From contig NZ_CALBEX010000512.1 in the NCBI RefSeq assembly GCF_937889215.1, positions 1-16,708 on the forward strand: a stretch of DNA of 16,708 nt, given 5' to 3'. The translations under genes and the position numbers were made by a program. The number at the start of each line of letters is the position of its first letter. Positions within the stretch are counted from its first letter, which is position 1. The notes under the pieces were generated by a model that did not search any database, was not told the DNA's origin, and saw nothing but the letters and a program-made list of their open reading frames with translations. Shown in pieces: positions 1 through 8,900 of this stretch. This stretch comes from an uncultured Limnohabitans sp. Its GTDB lineage: Bacteria; Pseudomonadota; Gammaproteobacteria; Burkholderiales; Burkholderiaceae_C.

Positions 1-66
1 CTCAGTTGGTAGAGCAGCGGACTTTTAATCCGTTTGTCGTGGGTTCGACCCCCGCTGGTCCCACCA
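1..66 (+). tRNA. tRNA-Lys (UUU anticodon), 5' end cut off by window edge
   Basis: The sequence begins inside the D arm (CTCAGTTGGTAGAGC). It continues through an anticodon loop CTTTTAA carrying TTT, a T arm with GGTTCGACC, the 3' acceptor strand TGGTCCC, a discriminator A and an encoded CCA ending at 66. It closely resembles bacterial tRNA-Lys. Roughly the first ten bases (5' acceptor strand and start of the D stem) lie outside the window. It decodes AAA/AAG lysine codons. A dedicated terminator follows within 10 bases. Confidence 0.95.
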
Positions 67-73
67 GTTTTAT

Positions 74-107
74 AAGCACTTTGTACTTCGGTCCAAAGTG
101 CTTTTTT
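74..107 (+). terminator. Rho-independent terminator of tRNA-Lys
   Basis: A 10-bp perfect stem, AAGCACTTTG (74-83) with CAAAGTGCTT (94-103), encloses a loop that itself contains the stable C(UUCG)G tetraloop at 86-91. The stem runs into six T residues (102-107). Position and shape fit intrinsic termination of the tRNA transcript. Confidence 0.88.
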
Positions 108-144
108 CATGGTCGTTTGATTTGCGAACGGCGCAGTTGAATTC

Positions 145-170
145 AAAAAGTCGGGCCACCATGGCCCGAC
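145..170 (-). terminator. Rho-independent terminator of the leftward ABC-F gene
   Basis: GTCGGGCC (150-157) and GGCCCGAC (163-170) form a perfect 8-bp GC-rich stem with a 5-base loop. On the minus strand it is followed by five T residues (complement of 145-149). It lies 27 bases past the stop codon of the ABC-F gene, so it most likely ends that leftward transcript. Confidence 0.88.
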
Positions 171-197
171 CATTGTTGAACAATGCTGCGATCCCCG

Positions 198-2246
198 TCA
201 GCTTGCCGTGGCTTCTTCGAGCAAAGAAGTCAACACCAACCAGCGCTCTTCCAGCGCTGCCACTTCGTCGCTCAAGGCCTTCAAACGCCGGCCGGCATCG
301 GCCATGTCTGCCGGTGAGACCGGCGTGGTCAACAAGGCTTCCAGCTGTGTTTTTTCTGTTGCGATGCTGGCCATGCGATGTTCATTTTGTTCCAACTCCC
401 GTTTCAGTGGCCGGGTTTGTGTTGCCAATTGTTGGCGTTTTTGGGCATCGAGTTTGCGTTGTTCGGCGCTGCTCAGGCCGGCGCTGGTGCCCTGTGCGGC
501 CAAAGAGGGCGTCACTTTGGCGGCTGTCACCTCAGCCGGTGCTACAGCCTTGGCCAAAGCTGCGTCAGTGGCTGCACTGAGTGGTGCCGCCACCGGGGCT
601 GTGAGCGTTTCGCGTGCGGCGTTTTTGGCCACTTCACGCAAGCGCTTGGACTCTTCCAGCAAGTACTTTTGGTAGTCGTCCAGATCGCCGTCGAAAGGAT
701 CAACCTTGCCCCGGCCCACCATCCAGAATTCGTCACACACGGCACGAAGCAAAGCGCGGTCGTGGCTGACCAGCATCACGGTGCCTTCGAACTCATTGAG
801 CGCCATCGACAGCGCTTCGCGCGTGGCCAAGTCCAAGTGGTTGGTGGGTTCGTCCAGCAGCAGCAAGTTGGGGCGTTGCCACACGATCATGGCCAGCACC
901 AAGCGGGCTTTTTCGCCGCCGCTCATGGAGCCGACGGCCTGCTTGACCATGTCGCCACTGAAGTTGAAGGTGCCCAAGTAGTTGCGCAGGTCTTGCTCAC
1001 GGCTGGGCTCGTTGCTGCCCAGCTCTTTGGCCAAGCGGATCATGTGCTCCAGCGGGTTGTCATTCGGGTGCAGCACATCGAGTTCTTGCTGTGCAAAGTA
1101 GCCAATGTTCAGGCCTTTGCCCTCGGTCAGCGTGCCCGCCAGCAGCGGCATGGTGCGGGCAATGGTTTTGACCAGGGTCGATTTACCTTGGCCGTTGGCC
1201 CCCAAAATACCAATGCGCTGGCCCGCCAACACCGATTTGCTGACGCCTTGCAAGATGGCTTTGGGCTCGTCGTCGACGGTGTAGCCAAAACTCGAATCGC
1301 TGATGGCCAGCATCGGGTTGGGCAGGTTGTTGGGCTCTTTGAAGCCGAAGGTGAACTCGGCATCGGCCAGCAGCGGGGCCACTTTTTCCATGCGCTCGAG
1401 CGCTTTGACACGGCTTTGCGCCTGCTTGGCTTTGCTGGCCTGGGCCTTGAAGCGGGTGATGAATTTTTGCAGGTGGGCGATCTTGTCTTGCTGTTTGGAA
1501 AACGAGGCTTGCTGCAGCTCCATCTGTTGGGCACGCAGGATTTCAAAGCCGCTGTAGTTGCTGCCGTAGCGGGTGAGTTTCGCGTGGTCGATGTGGAGGG
1601 TGACATTGGTCACGGCATCCAGAAACTCGCGGTCGTGGCTGATCACGATCATCGTGCCCGCGTAGCGCTGCAGCCAGGCTTCCAGCCAGACCAGCGCATC
1701 CAAATCCAAGTGGTTGGTGGGCTCGTCCAAGATCAGGATGTCGGACGGGCACATTAGCGCACGGGCCAGCTGCAAGCGCATGCGCCAGCCGCCCGAAAAG
1801 CTGTTGACGGGGTTGTTGAGCTCGTCCACCCGAAAGCCCAGACCCAAAATCAGGGCTTCAGCGCGCGGCATGGCGTCATGGTCCCCGGCGTCGGCCAAGT
1901 CGGTGTAAACGTGGGCCATTTCCATGCCGTCGCCACTGGCTTCGGCCACCACCAAACGTTGGCGCAACTCGGCCAATCGGGTGTCACCTTCCAGCACAAA
2001 GTCAGCGGCGGCTTGGTCTGTCTCGGGCATGTTTTGCGCGACTTGACCCATGCGCCACTGGCGCGGCATTTCAAAGTCGCCGCCGTCTTCGGTCAAGCTG
2101 CCGTTGAACAACGCAAACAAGGTGGATTTGCCCGCCCCGTTGCGCCCCACCAGACCGACTTTTTCTCCGGGGTTGAGGGTGACTGAGGCTTTGTCCAGCA
2201 GCACCTTGGTGCCTCGGCGGAGGGTGACGTTTTTTAGATTGATCAT
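198..2246 (-). CDS. yheS: ABC-F family ATPase, YheS type (ribosome-associated)
   Basis: The 682-residue protein has two ATP-binding domains and no membrane segments, the ABC-F layout. Domain 1 has Walker A GRNGAGKST (34-42), signature FSGGWRMRLQ (150-159) and Walker B ILDEPTNHLD (172-181). Domain 2 has GANGQGKST (349-357), MSGGEKARL (441-449) and LLLDEPTNHLD (462-472). The charged helical linker at about 235-300 is the usual P-site tRNA-interaction motif. An Ala/Pro-rich tether (about 545-590) leads to a C-terminal coiled coil (about 592-680). Similarity along the whole length is to Escherichia coli YheS. The family acts at the ribosomal E site; this member's exact role is not shown by the sequence. 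The gene lies 157 bp after prmB, probably as a separate or read-through unit. The ATG at 2246 has no clear ribosome binding site, but the protein start MINLKNVTLRRG matches the family. Confidence 0.95.
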   Translation of the reverse strand: MINLKNVTLRRGTKVLLDKASVTLNPGEKVGLVGRNGAGKSTLFALFNGSLTEDGGDFEMPRQWRMGQVAQNMPETDQAAADFVLEGDTRLAELRQRLVVAEASGDGMEMAHVYTDLADAGDHDAMPRAEALILGLGFRVDELNNPVNSFSGGWRMRLQLARALMCPSDILILDEPTNHLDLDALVWLEAWLQRYAGTMIVISHDREFLDAVTNVTLHIDHAKLTRYGSNYSGFEILRAQQMELQQASFSKQQDKIAHLQKFITRFKAQASKAKQAQSRVKALERMEKVAPLLADAEFTFGFKEPNNLPNPMLAISDSSFGYTVDDEPKAILQGVSKSVLAGQRIGILGANGQGKSTLVKTIARTMPLLAGTLTEGKGLNIGYFAQQELDVLHPNDNPLEHMIRLAKELGSNEPSREQDLRNYLGTFNFSGDMVKQAVGSMSGGEKARLVLAMIVWQRPNLLLLDEPTNHLDLATREALSMALNEFEGTVMLVSHDRALLRAVCDEFWMVGRGKVDPFDGDLDDYQKYLLEESKRLREVAKNAARETLTAPVAAPLSAATDAALAKAVAPAEVTAAKVTPSLAAQGTSAGLSSAEQRKLDAQKRQQLATQTRPLKRELEQNEHRMASIATEKTQLEALLTTPVSPADMADAGRRLKALSDEVAALEERWLVLTSLLEEATAS

Positions 2247-2287
2247 GAAAAGCAGTGTCCGGAACAGATGCCGGTAGGGGGGAGCAG

Positions 2288-2309
2288 GGTCAGTTTGGAG
2301 GGACTGACC
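2288..2309. other. Inverted repeat in the prmB/ABC-F spacer
   Basis: GGTCAGT (2288-2294) and ACTGACC (2303-2309) form a 7-bp stem with an 8-base loop, inside the 157-bp spacer between the prmB stop and the ABC-F start. No T run follows on either strand, so it is not a canonical terminator. It could be a leader hairpin or protein-binding site; its function is unknown. I saw no convincing promoter hexamers in this spacer. Confidence 0.4.
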
Positions 2310-2403
2310 TCAAAGGGCATAACCCGCCATTTTCGCCGATGTGCGTGTCAGTGAGATGGCGCGTTGAAAGTTGGGTCGTTTCCCCAACCAGCAGGGAGAG
2401 CTT

Positions 2404-3282
2404 TTACAAGCTGAGTAGGGCTTCACGCGAGATCAGCAAAACCTGGTCGTCTCCCGCGCTGGTGTCCAGCCAAGCGACTTCGAGTTCAGGGAAAGCGGCG
2501 ATGAAGTGGTCCACCTCGTTGCCGATTTCGAGCACCAGCACCGCGTGTTCGCTCATCCGCGAAGGTGCGTTCCTGAACAACTGCCGCACAAAGTCCATGC
2601 CGTCCGAGCCACCGGCCAGTGCCACTTCAGGCTCGGCGCGGTATTCGGCGGGCAGGGCGTCCATGCTGGCTTGGCACACGTAAGGCGGGTTGCACAAGAT
2701 GAGATCAAACGGACCGGGCAGCGCAGACAGGCCATCGCTGTGCAACAGCGTCACGCGCGACTGCAGGTCGTGGCGCTCGGTGTTGATGGCCGCTACGGCC
2801 AAAGCGTCATGCGAAATGTCAGCCCCGGTCACTTGCACATCTGGCCAGGCCAGCGCCGCCAGCACAGCCAGGCTGCCGTTGCCGGTGCACAGGTCCAGCA
2901 CTTGATGGGTCTGGTCGCTCAGCCAAGCGTCGATGGTGCCATCGGCCAACACTTCGGCAATGAGGCTGCGCGGCACAATGGCGCGCTCGTCGATGTAAAA
3001 AGACACGCCTTGCAGCCAAGCTTCTTGTGTGAGGTAAGCCGCGGGCTTGCGGGTGGTGATGCGTGCCTCGATCAGTGCAGCACAAGCCGCTTGCTGCTCG
3101 GGTGTCACGTTTTGCTCGGCCAGTTCGTCCAAATCGCTGTCGAGCGGCAAACCCATTCGCCACAGCACCAGCCAGGCGGCTTCGTCAAAGGCGTTTTGGG
3201 TGCCGTGGCCGAAGGCCACTTCGGCCTTGTCGAGTTGGGCGGCGGACTGCGCCATCAGCGCAGACAAGGTCATGGCGCTCAT
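2404..3282 (-). CDS. prmB: Ribosomal protein L3 glutamine methyltransferase PrmB
   Basis: PrmB transfers a methyl group from S-adenosylmethionine to the N5 of a glutamine in 50S ribosomal protein L3. The 292-residue product has a helical N-terminal domain, then [12 protein letters not shown] (95-106), the SAM-binding motif [13 protein letters not shown] (128-140), an acidic residue in GADISHDA (153-160), and the catalytic NPPY (198-201) that defines glutamine N5-methyltransferases. The VPRS element and the L3 subgroup pattern favour PrmB over PrmC/HemK. The start codon overlaps the dapE stop by 4 bases (ATGA), indicating translational coupling; a weak AGGG lies 10 bases upstream. A second in-frame ATG three codons later (3273) could also be used. 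The length is slightly below the roughly 310 residues of E. coli PrmB. Confidence 0.93.
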   Translation of the reverse strand: MSAMTLSALMAQSAAQLDKAEVAFGHGTQNAFDEAAWLVLWRMGLPLDSDLDELAEQNVTPEQQAACAALIEARITTRKPAAYLTQEAWLQGVSFYIDERAIVPRSLIAEVLADGTIDAWLSDQTHQVLDLCTGNGSLAVLAALAWPDVQVTGADISHDALAVAAINTERHDLQSRVTLLHSDGLSALPGPFDLILCNPPYVCQASMDALPAEYRAEPEVALAGGSDGMDFVRQLFRNAPSRMSEHAVLVLEIGNEVDHFIAAFPELEVAWLDTSAGDDQVLLISREALLSL

Positions 3283-4448
3283 GCGGACAAGCCCTGGTTG
3301 ATTTGCTCCAGCGTGCGGCGGTAGATGGCTTTCAGCGGCGCAATGTCACTCAAGGCCACATGCTCGTTGACCTTGTGGATGGTGGCGTTGGGTGGGCCGA
3401 ACTCGATGACCTGCGGGCAGATTTGCGCGATGAAGCGCCCGTCACTCGTGCCGCCTGTGGTGGACAACTCGGTGGTGAGGCCAGTTTCGTCGGCAATGGC
3501 TTTTTGAATGGCGGCGACCAAGGTGCCTGGTGTGGTCAAAAAGGGCAGGCCACCGATGGTCCATTTCAACGCGTATTGCAGGCCATGCTGGTCCAGCACG
3601 GCTTGCAAGCGTTGCTGCAAGCTTTCGGGTGTGGACTCGGTGCAAAAGCGAAAGTTGAAGTCCACCACACAGTCGCCGGGGATCACGTTGCTCGCGCCTG
3701 TGCCCGCGTGGATGTTGCTGACTTGCCAGCTGGTGGGCGGGAAAAACGCATTGCCCTCGTCCCAACGGATGCCGACCAGTTCGGCCAGCGCCGGGGCCAG
3801 GCGGTGGACCGGGTTGTCGGCCAGGTGGGGGTAAGCGATGTGGCCTTGCACGCCTTTGACGGTGAGCTTGCCGCTCAGGGTGCCGCGTCGGCCGTTCTTG
3901 ATCATGTCGCCGGTCTGCAGCACCGAGGTGGGTTCGCCCACGATGCAAAACTCTGGCGCATCGCCACGGGCCTGGAGCGCTTTACACACCACCACCGTGC
4001 CGTCGAGCGCCGGGCCTTCTTCGTCGCTGGTCAGCAAAAAGGCGATGCCCAAAGCGGGGTTGGGGTTTTGAGACAGAAACTCTTGCACGGCCACCACCAT
4101 GGCCGCCAGCGAGGTTTTCATGTCGCTCGCGCCGCGCCCAAACAACTTGCCGTCTTGGTGGGTGGGGGTGAAGGGGTCGCTGTCCCATTGCGCGAGCGGT
4201 CCGGTAGGCACCACGTCGGTGTGCCCTGCAAACGCCAAAGTCTGGCCCGAGTGCCCGGCGCGTTTGGCCCACAGGTTGCGTACGCGAAAGGTGTCCGGGC
4301 CTGAGTCCATGAACTCGCAAACAAAGCCAAGCGGCTTTAGGGCGTCGGCGATCAGGTCCAGGCAACCGGCGTCATCTGGCGTGACCGAGGGCTTGGAGAT
4401 CAGTTGCTCGGCCAGGCGAAGGGTGTTGTGACAAGTGGTGGCGTTCAT
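3279..4448 (-). CDS. dapE: Succinyl-diaminopimelate desuccinylase DapE
   Basis: This M20-family zinc hydrolase cleaves N-succinyl-LL-2,6-diaminopimelate to succinate and LL-diaminopimelate, supplying lysine and peptidoglycan precursor. All expected ligands of the di-zinc centre are visible in the 389 residues: H76 and D78 in [10 protein letters not shown]109 in GRGASDMK, catalytic E143 and ligand E144 in SDEEGPA, E172 in VGEPTS, and H358 in [10 protein letters not shown]. They are offset by a constant nine residues from the E. coli enzyme. The dimerisation domain (about 185-300) lies between the two halves of the catalytic domain. An AAGG sits eight bases before the ATG. The gene begins 3 bp after the dapC stop and overlaps prmB by 4 bp, so the three are almost certainly co-transcribed. 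Confidence 0.97.
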   Translation of the reverse strand: MNATTCHNTLRLAEQLISKPSVTPDDAGCLDLIADALKPLGFVCEFMDSGPDTFRVRNLWAKRAGHSGQTLAFAGHTDVVPTGPLAQWDSDPFTPTHQDGKLFGRGASDMKTSLAAMVVAVQEFLSQNPNPALGIAFLLTSDEEGPALDGTVVVCKALQARGDAPEFCIVGEPTSVLQTGDMIKNGRRGTLSGKLTVKGVQGHIAYPHLADNPVHRLAPALAELVGIRWDEGNAFFPPTSWQVSNIHAGTGASNVIPGDCVVDFNFRFCTESTPESLQQRLQAVLDQHGLQYALKWTIGGLPFLTTPGTLVAAIQKAIADETGLTTELSTTGGTSDGRFIAQICPQVIEFGPPNATIHKVNEHVALSDIAPLKAIYRRTLEQINQGLSA

Positions 4449-4451
4449 GGC

Positions 4452-5666
4452 TCAGACCTTGTTGGGGTGTGCTCGCACAAAGCGTGCGATGCGTTCAGCC
4501 GCTTCCAGACACTCGGCGGTCTCGGCCACCAAGGCCATGCGGATGCGGCCTTGGCCGGGGTTTTTGCCGTTGAAGTCACGCGCCAGGTAGCTGCCAGGCA
4601 AGACCGTCACGCTTTCGGCTTCGTACAGCGCCCGGGCAAATGCCGCGTCGTCGCCACGCCAGCCCTCGGGCACACCTGCCCAAAGGTAAAAGCTTGCGTC
4701 GGGCAGTTGCACGTCGAGCACGTCGGCCAGCACGGGCGTGACTTGGGCAAACTTGGTGCGGTACTGGTTGCGGTTGTCCACCACATGGACCTCGTCGCCC
4801 CAAGCGGCCACGCTGGCCGCTTGCACCACCGGGCTCATGGCGCTGCCGTGGTAGGTGCGGTAGAGCAAAAACTGTTTGATGATGGCTGCGTCGCCCGCCA
4901 CAAAGCCGCTTCGCAGGCCAGGCACGTTGCTGCGTTTGGAGAGGCTTGTGAAGGCGATCAGGCGTTTGAAGTCGGTGCGGCCCAGCTGGTGGGCGGCTTC
5001 CAGGCCGCCCAAGGGGGCCTCTTCGCGGAAGTAAATCTCGCTGTAGCACTCGTCCGACGCAATCACGAAACCGTGTTGGTCGGACAGGGTGAACAGCTTT
5101 TGCCATTCCGACAGAGGCATGACCGCGCCCGTAGGGTTGCCAGGCGAGCAAACAAACAACAGCTGCGTGCGGGCCCAGACCTCGGCAGGCACGCTGTCCC
5201 AGTCGTTGGCGAAGTTGCGCACCGGGTCGCTGGGCACATAGTGCAGTTCGGCCCCGGCCAGCAGCGCCGCGCCTTCGTAGATTTGATAGAACGGGTTGGG
5301 GCTGACCACAGTGGCACCGGGGCGGTTCGGGTCAATCACCGTTTGCGTCAGGGCAAACAAGGCCTCACGCGAGCCGTTCACCGGCAGCACTTGGGTGGTC
5401 GGCTCCAGCGTCAAACAGTATCGGGCTTGCAGCCAGGCGGCGCAGGCTTTGCGCAGCGTTGGCTCGCCCGCTGTGGCCGGGTAGGCCGACAGGCCCGTGG
5501 TGACAGCGGCCTTGAGTGCTTCCTGAATGAAAGCCGGTGTGGCGTGCTTGGGCTCGCCAATGCCCAAGCTGATGGGCTTGAGGTCAGGGCGGGGCGTGAC
5601 ACTGGCGAACAGTTGTTTGAGCCGTTCAAAGGGGTAGGGTTGCAGCTTGGCAAGAAGGGGATTCAT
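4452..5666 (-). CDS. dapC: Succinyldiaminopimelate aminotransferase DapC
   Basis: This fold-type I PLP enzyme (404 residues from the chosen start) converts N-succinyl-2-amino-6-ketopimelate plus glutamate to N-succinyl-LL-diaminopimelate, the step just before DapE. Visible motifs are SLGIGEPKHATP (33-44), CSPGNPTGAVM (173-183), SDECYSEIY (204-212), PLP lysine K244 in SLSKRSNVPG (241-250) and carboxylate-binding R376 in GRIRMALV. The SLSKRSNVPG pattern is typical of proteobacterial DapC rather than of general aspartate aminotransferases. I chose the ATG at 5666 because MNPLLAKLQPYPFERL is the family start; an in-frame extension to 5738 adds 24 residues unlike the family. The AGAGG before the ATG is too close to serve well. 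GATAAT ends eight bases upstream, so a leaderless or very short leader is possible. dapD, often nearby, is absent here. Confidence 0.93.
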   Translation of the reverse strand: MNPLLAKLQPYPFERLKQLFASVTPRPDLKPISLGIGEPKHATPAFIQEALKAAVTTGLSAYPATAGEPTLRKACAAWLQARYCLTLEPTTQVLPVNGSREALFALTQTVIDPNRPGATVVSPNPFYQIYEGAALLAGAELHYVPSDPVRNFANDWDSVPAEVWARTQLLFVCSPGNPTGAVMPLSEWQKLFTLSDQHGFVIASDECYSEIYFREEAPLGGLEAAHQLGRTDFKRLIAFTSLSKRSNVPGLRSGFVAGDAAIIKQFLLYRTYHGSAMSPVVQAASVAAWGDEVHVVDNRNQYRTKFAQVTPVLADVLDVQLPDASFYLWAGVPEGWRGDDAAFARALYEAESVTVLPGSYLARDFNGKNPGQGRIRMALVAETAECLEAAERIARFVRAHPNKV

Positions 5667-5959
5667 CCTCTGATTATCCCGGATGAAGGCACGGCCATGG
5701 GCCCCAGTTGTGTCGCTGCTCAGTAATTTGACGGTCAATTCATCTGCTCGGTCATTTTGGGGTGCGCGTCAGATGGGGCGCAGGCTTGGACTCAGTCCAT
5801 TGCCAATCGTTCGCACTGAGCATGCGCGCCAAGTTCAGCGGGCCTTCAAGTCAGTTTGCAGTGCTGGAACCGTTCCAATCACCATCCTGTCGGGTAATAT
5901 TGACCTTTTGCACCTTGTTGGCCATTTGGGCTGGCCCTTTTTACCGATCCGATACCGCC
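5667..5959. promoter_or_regulatory. Divergent dapC/smc spacer with two palindromes
   Basis: This 293-bp spacer must hold the promoters of both the dapC-dapE-prmB and the smc-zipA-ligA units. It contains two perfect odd-centred palindromes: TTGACGGTCAA (5728-5738) and TGGACTCAGTCCA (5787-5799), with related half-sites TTGAC and TGGAC. A TAATAT at 5895-5900 resembles a -10 element for smc, but no good -35 is spaced properly. On the minus strand GATAAT lies just before the dapC ATG. The in-frame codons upstream of smc (5762-5959) show no SMC character, so I treat them as non-coding. The assignment as a regulatory region is by position; individual elements are tentative. Confidence 0.45.
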
Positions 5960-8900
5960 GTGCGCCTCAATTCCATCAAGCTTTCGGGCTTCAAATCGTT
6001 TGCCGAACCGACCAATTTCCTACTGCCCGGGCAGCTGGTGGGCGTGGTCGGGCCTAACGGTTGCGGCAAATCCAACATCATGGATGCGGTGCGCTGGGTG
6101 CTGGGTGAGTCCAAGGCGTCCGAATTGCGTGGCGAGTCCATGCAGGACGTGATCTTCAACGGCACCACCACCCGCAAACCTGCCAGCCGCGCCAGTGTGG
6201 AGCTGGTGTTCAGCAACGAAGACCACCGCGCAGGCGGCCAATGGGGCCAGTTTGCCGAAATCGCAGTCAAGCGCGTGCTGACCCGCGACGGCAACAGCAG
6301 TTACTACATCAACAACCAGCCGGTGCGCCGGCGCGATGTGCAAGACGTGTTTTTGGGGACCGGCTTGGGGCCACGCGCTTACGCCATCATTGGCCAAGGC
6401 ACCATCAGCCGCATCATCGAGTCGCGCCCAGAAGAGCTGCGCTTGTTCCTCGAAGAAGCTGCGGGCGTCTCCAAATACAAAGAGCGTCGCCGCGAGACCG
6501 AAAACCGCCTGTCCGACACCCGCGAAAACCTGACCCGGGTCGACGACATCCTGCGTGAGCTGAACGCCAATCTGGAAAAGCTCGAAAAGCAGGCCGAGGT
6601 GGCCCACCGCTACAACAACCTGCAAGCCGACAGCACGCTCAAGCAGCACCAGTTGTGGCTTTTGAAGCGCCGCGACGCCGAGGCTGACCAAGGCCGCATG
6701 AAGTCCGATGTGGACCACGCGGTCAATGCGCTTGAATCGCGTATGGCCGATCTGCGCCATGTGGAAGCCGATTTGGAAACCATTCGCCAAGCGCATTACG
6801 CCGCAGGTGACGAGGTCAACCAAGCCCAAGGCAAACTCTATGAAGCCAGTGCCGAGGTTGGAAAGCTCGAAGCTGAAATCCGCTTTGTGGTCGAAGGCCG
6901 TCAGCGCGCCGAGCAGCGTTTGCAGCAGCTGATCGAGCAAACGGCTCAGTGGGGGACCCGCAGCCAAGACGCCCAAGCCGAGCTGGAAATCCTGGCCGAG
7001 CAAGCGGCCATGGCCGAAGACCAAAGCATGACGCTGGCCGCCCAAGTTGAAGACCAGGCCATGGCCCTGCCTGACCTGGAAGAGGCCCTGCGCAAAGCCC
7101 AAAACGACGCCACTGCCCAACGCGCCACGGTGGTACAAGTGCAGCAGCAAATTGGGGTGTTGGCCGCAGACCAGCGCAACGTTGAAGAACAATCGCGCCA
7201 GCTGGACACGCGCCGCGAACGCCTGTTGGCCGACCGAAACGCCTTGGCCGCGCCCGACGAAGCACGCCTACAGCAATTGCAAGAACAGTTGGCCGAGGCC
7301 GAGGCGCTGTCGGCCGAATCCGAAGCCCGCTTGCAAGACCTGCAGGAGCAGGTGCCCGCGCTCGATGAAGACCGCCGCACCCGACAAGCCGCCGTCAACG
7401 ATGAATCGGCCCGCCTGGCCGATCTGAGCGCCCGGATAGAAGCTCTGAAAGCCCTGCAAGAGAAGGTCCGCACCGACGGCAAGCTCAAACCCTGGCTGTC
7501 CAAGCACGGTATGGACGGTCTGGAAGGCCTGTGGAGCCGCATCCACATCGAGCCGGGTTGGGAAAATGCCCTCGAATCCGCCCTGCGTGAGCGCTTGTCG
7601 GCCCTGGAAGTTTCTCGCCTGGACATGGTGCGCGCTTTTGGCAACGACGCGCCGCCTGCGAAGCTGAGTTTTTTCAGCCCGCCTTTGGCCGCCAAAGCCG
7701 CGACACGCAGTGGCATGCCCGCAGGTTGCAAGCCCCTGGCCGAGTTGCTGCGTGTGCACGATGCCGGCTTGTCGGCATTGCTTGCCGACTGGCTGCAAGG
7801 CTGCTACACCGCCCCCAATTTGGAAGACGCGTTGGCTTGGCGCATTCAGCTGCAAGCGGGTGAAACCCTGTTTGTGCAGGCCGGGCATGCGGTGGATCTG
7901 AACAGCGTGGTGTTCTACGCGCAAGATTCCGAGCAAGCCGGTTTGCTGGGTCGCGCCCAAGAGATCGAAAACCTGGAAAAGCAGCTGCGCGCCCAAACCC
8001 TGATTTCGGAAGAAAGCCGCAGCGCCTTGGTGCGGGCCGAAGCGGCTTATGCCGACGCTTCGCAGCGCCTGATCACGGTGCGCCGCGAAGCCAGCGAAAG
8101 CCAGTCGCGCACGCACGAGTTGCAGGTCGAGACCCTGCGCCTGTCTCAGCTGGTGGCGCAAACCCGTGCCCGCAGCGAGCAGATCAACAACGACCTGGCC
8201 GAAGTCGAAGCTTTGCTCGATGAGTTGCAAGAGCGCCGCGTCACGGCCGAAGCCCGCTTCGAAGAGCTGGACATGCAGCTGGCCGACACCCAAGAGCGGC
8301 ATGCCCAACTGGACGAGCGTGTGATCGAGGCCGAGCGCAAGCTGTCTGAATGCCGCGAACAACAGCGCAGCTTGGAGCGCCGGGCGCAAGAAGCCCAGTT
8401 TTCACAGCGCAGCCTGGATGCCCGCCGCGCCGAGCTGAACCGCACGATCGAGACCGCGCAGCAGCAGGTCACCAGCATCGACGCCGAAATGCAGCGTGCC
8501 CGCGACGAACTCAGCCGCCTGACCGATGCCGCCGCCCAAGCGGGTTTGCAAAACGTGCTGGCCGTCAAGCTCGAGCGCGAGCAAGCGCTGGGCGCTTGCC
8601 GCAGCGGCTACGACGACCTCACGGCCAAACTGCGCGCCAGCGACGAGCGGCGCGTGAGTTTTGAGCGCGAACTCGACCCTTTGCGCCAGCGCATCACCGA
8701 TTTGCAGCTCAAAGAGCAAGCCGCCCGCCTGGGCCTGGAGCAATACACCCAGCTCTTGGCCGATGCGCAAGCCGATCTGGAGGCCGTGGCCGCTTCGATT
8801 GAGGCAGGCCAAGTGCGCGTGACGGGTCTGCAAGGCGAGATCGACCGCATCCACCGCGAAATCACGGCACTTGGCCCGGTCAACCTGGCCGCACTGGAAG

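Noticed and set aside
378..1757. Long plus-strand open frame (459 codons) opposite the ABC-F gene
   Set aside because: It is the antisense shadow of a conserved gene with strong motifs; no recognisable domain and high-G+C codon bias explain it.
4404..5726. 440-codon open frame on the plus strand opposite dapC
   Set aside because: It is antisense to a well-conserved enzyme and contains no known family pattern.
5762..5959. N-terminal extension of SMC to the ATG at 5762 (66 extra residues)
   Set aside because: The extension has no SMC-like sequence, and RLNSIKLSGF right after the GTG at 5960 is the conserved family start.
6020..7192. 390-codon minus-strand frame opposite smc
   Set aside because: It is an antisense shadow; repetitive Leu/Val/Gly composition reflects the coiled-coil codons on the other strand.
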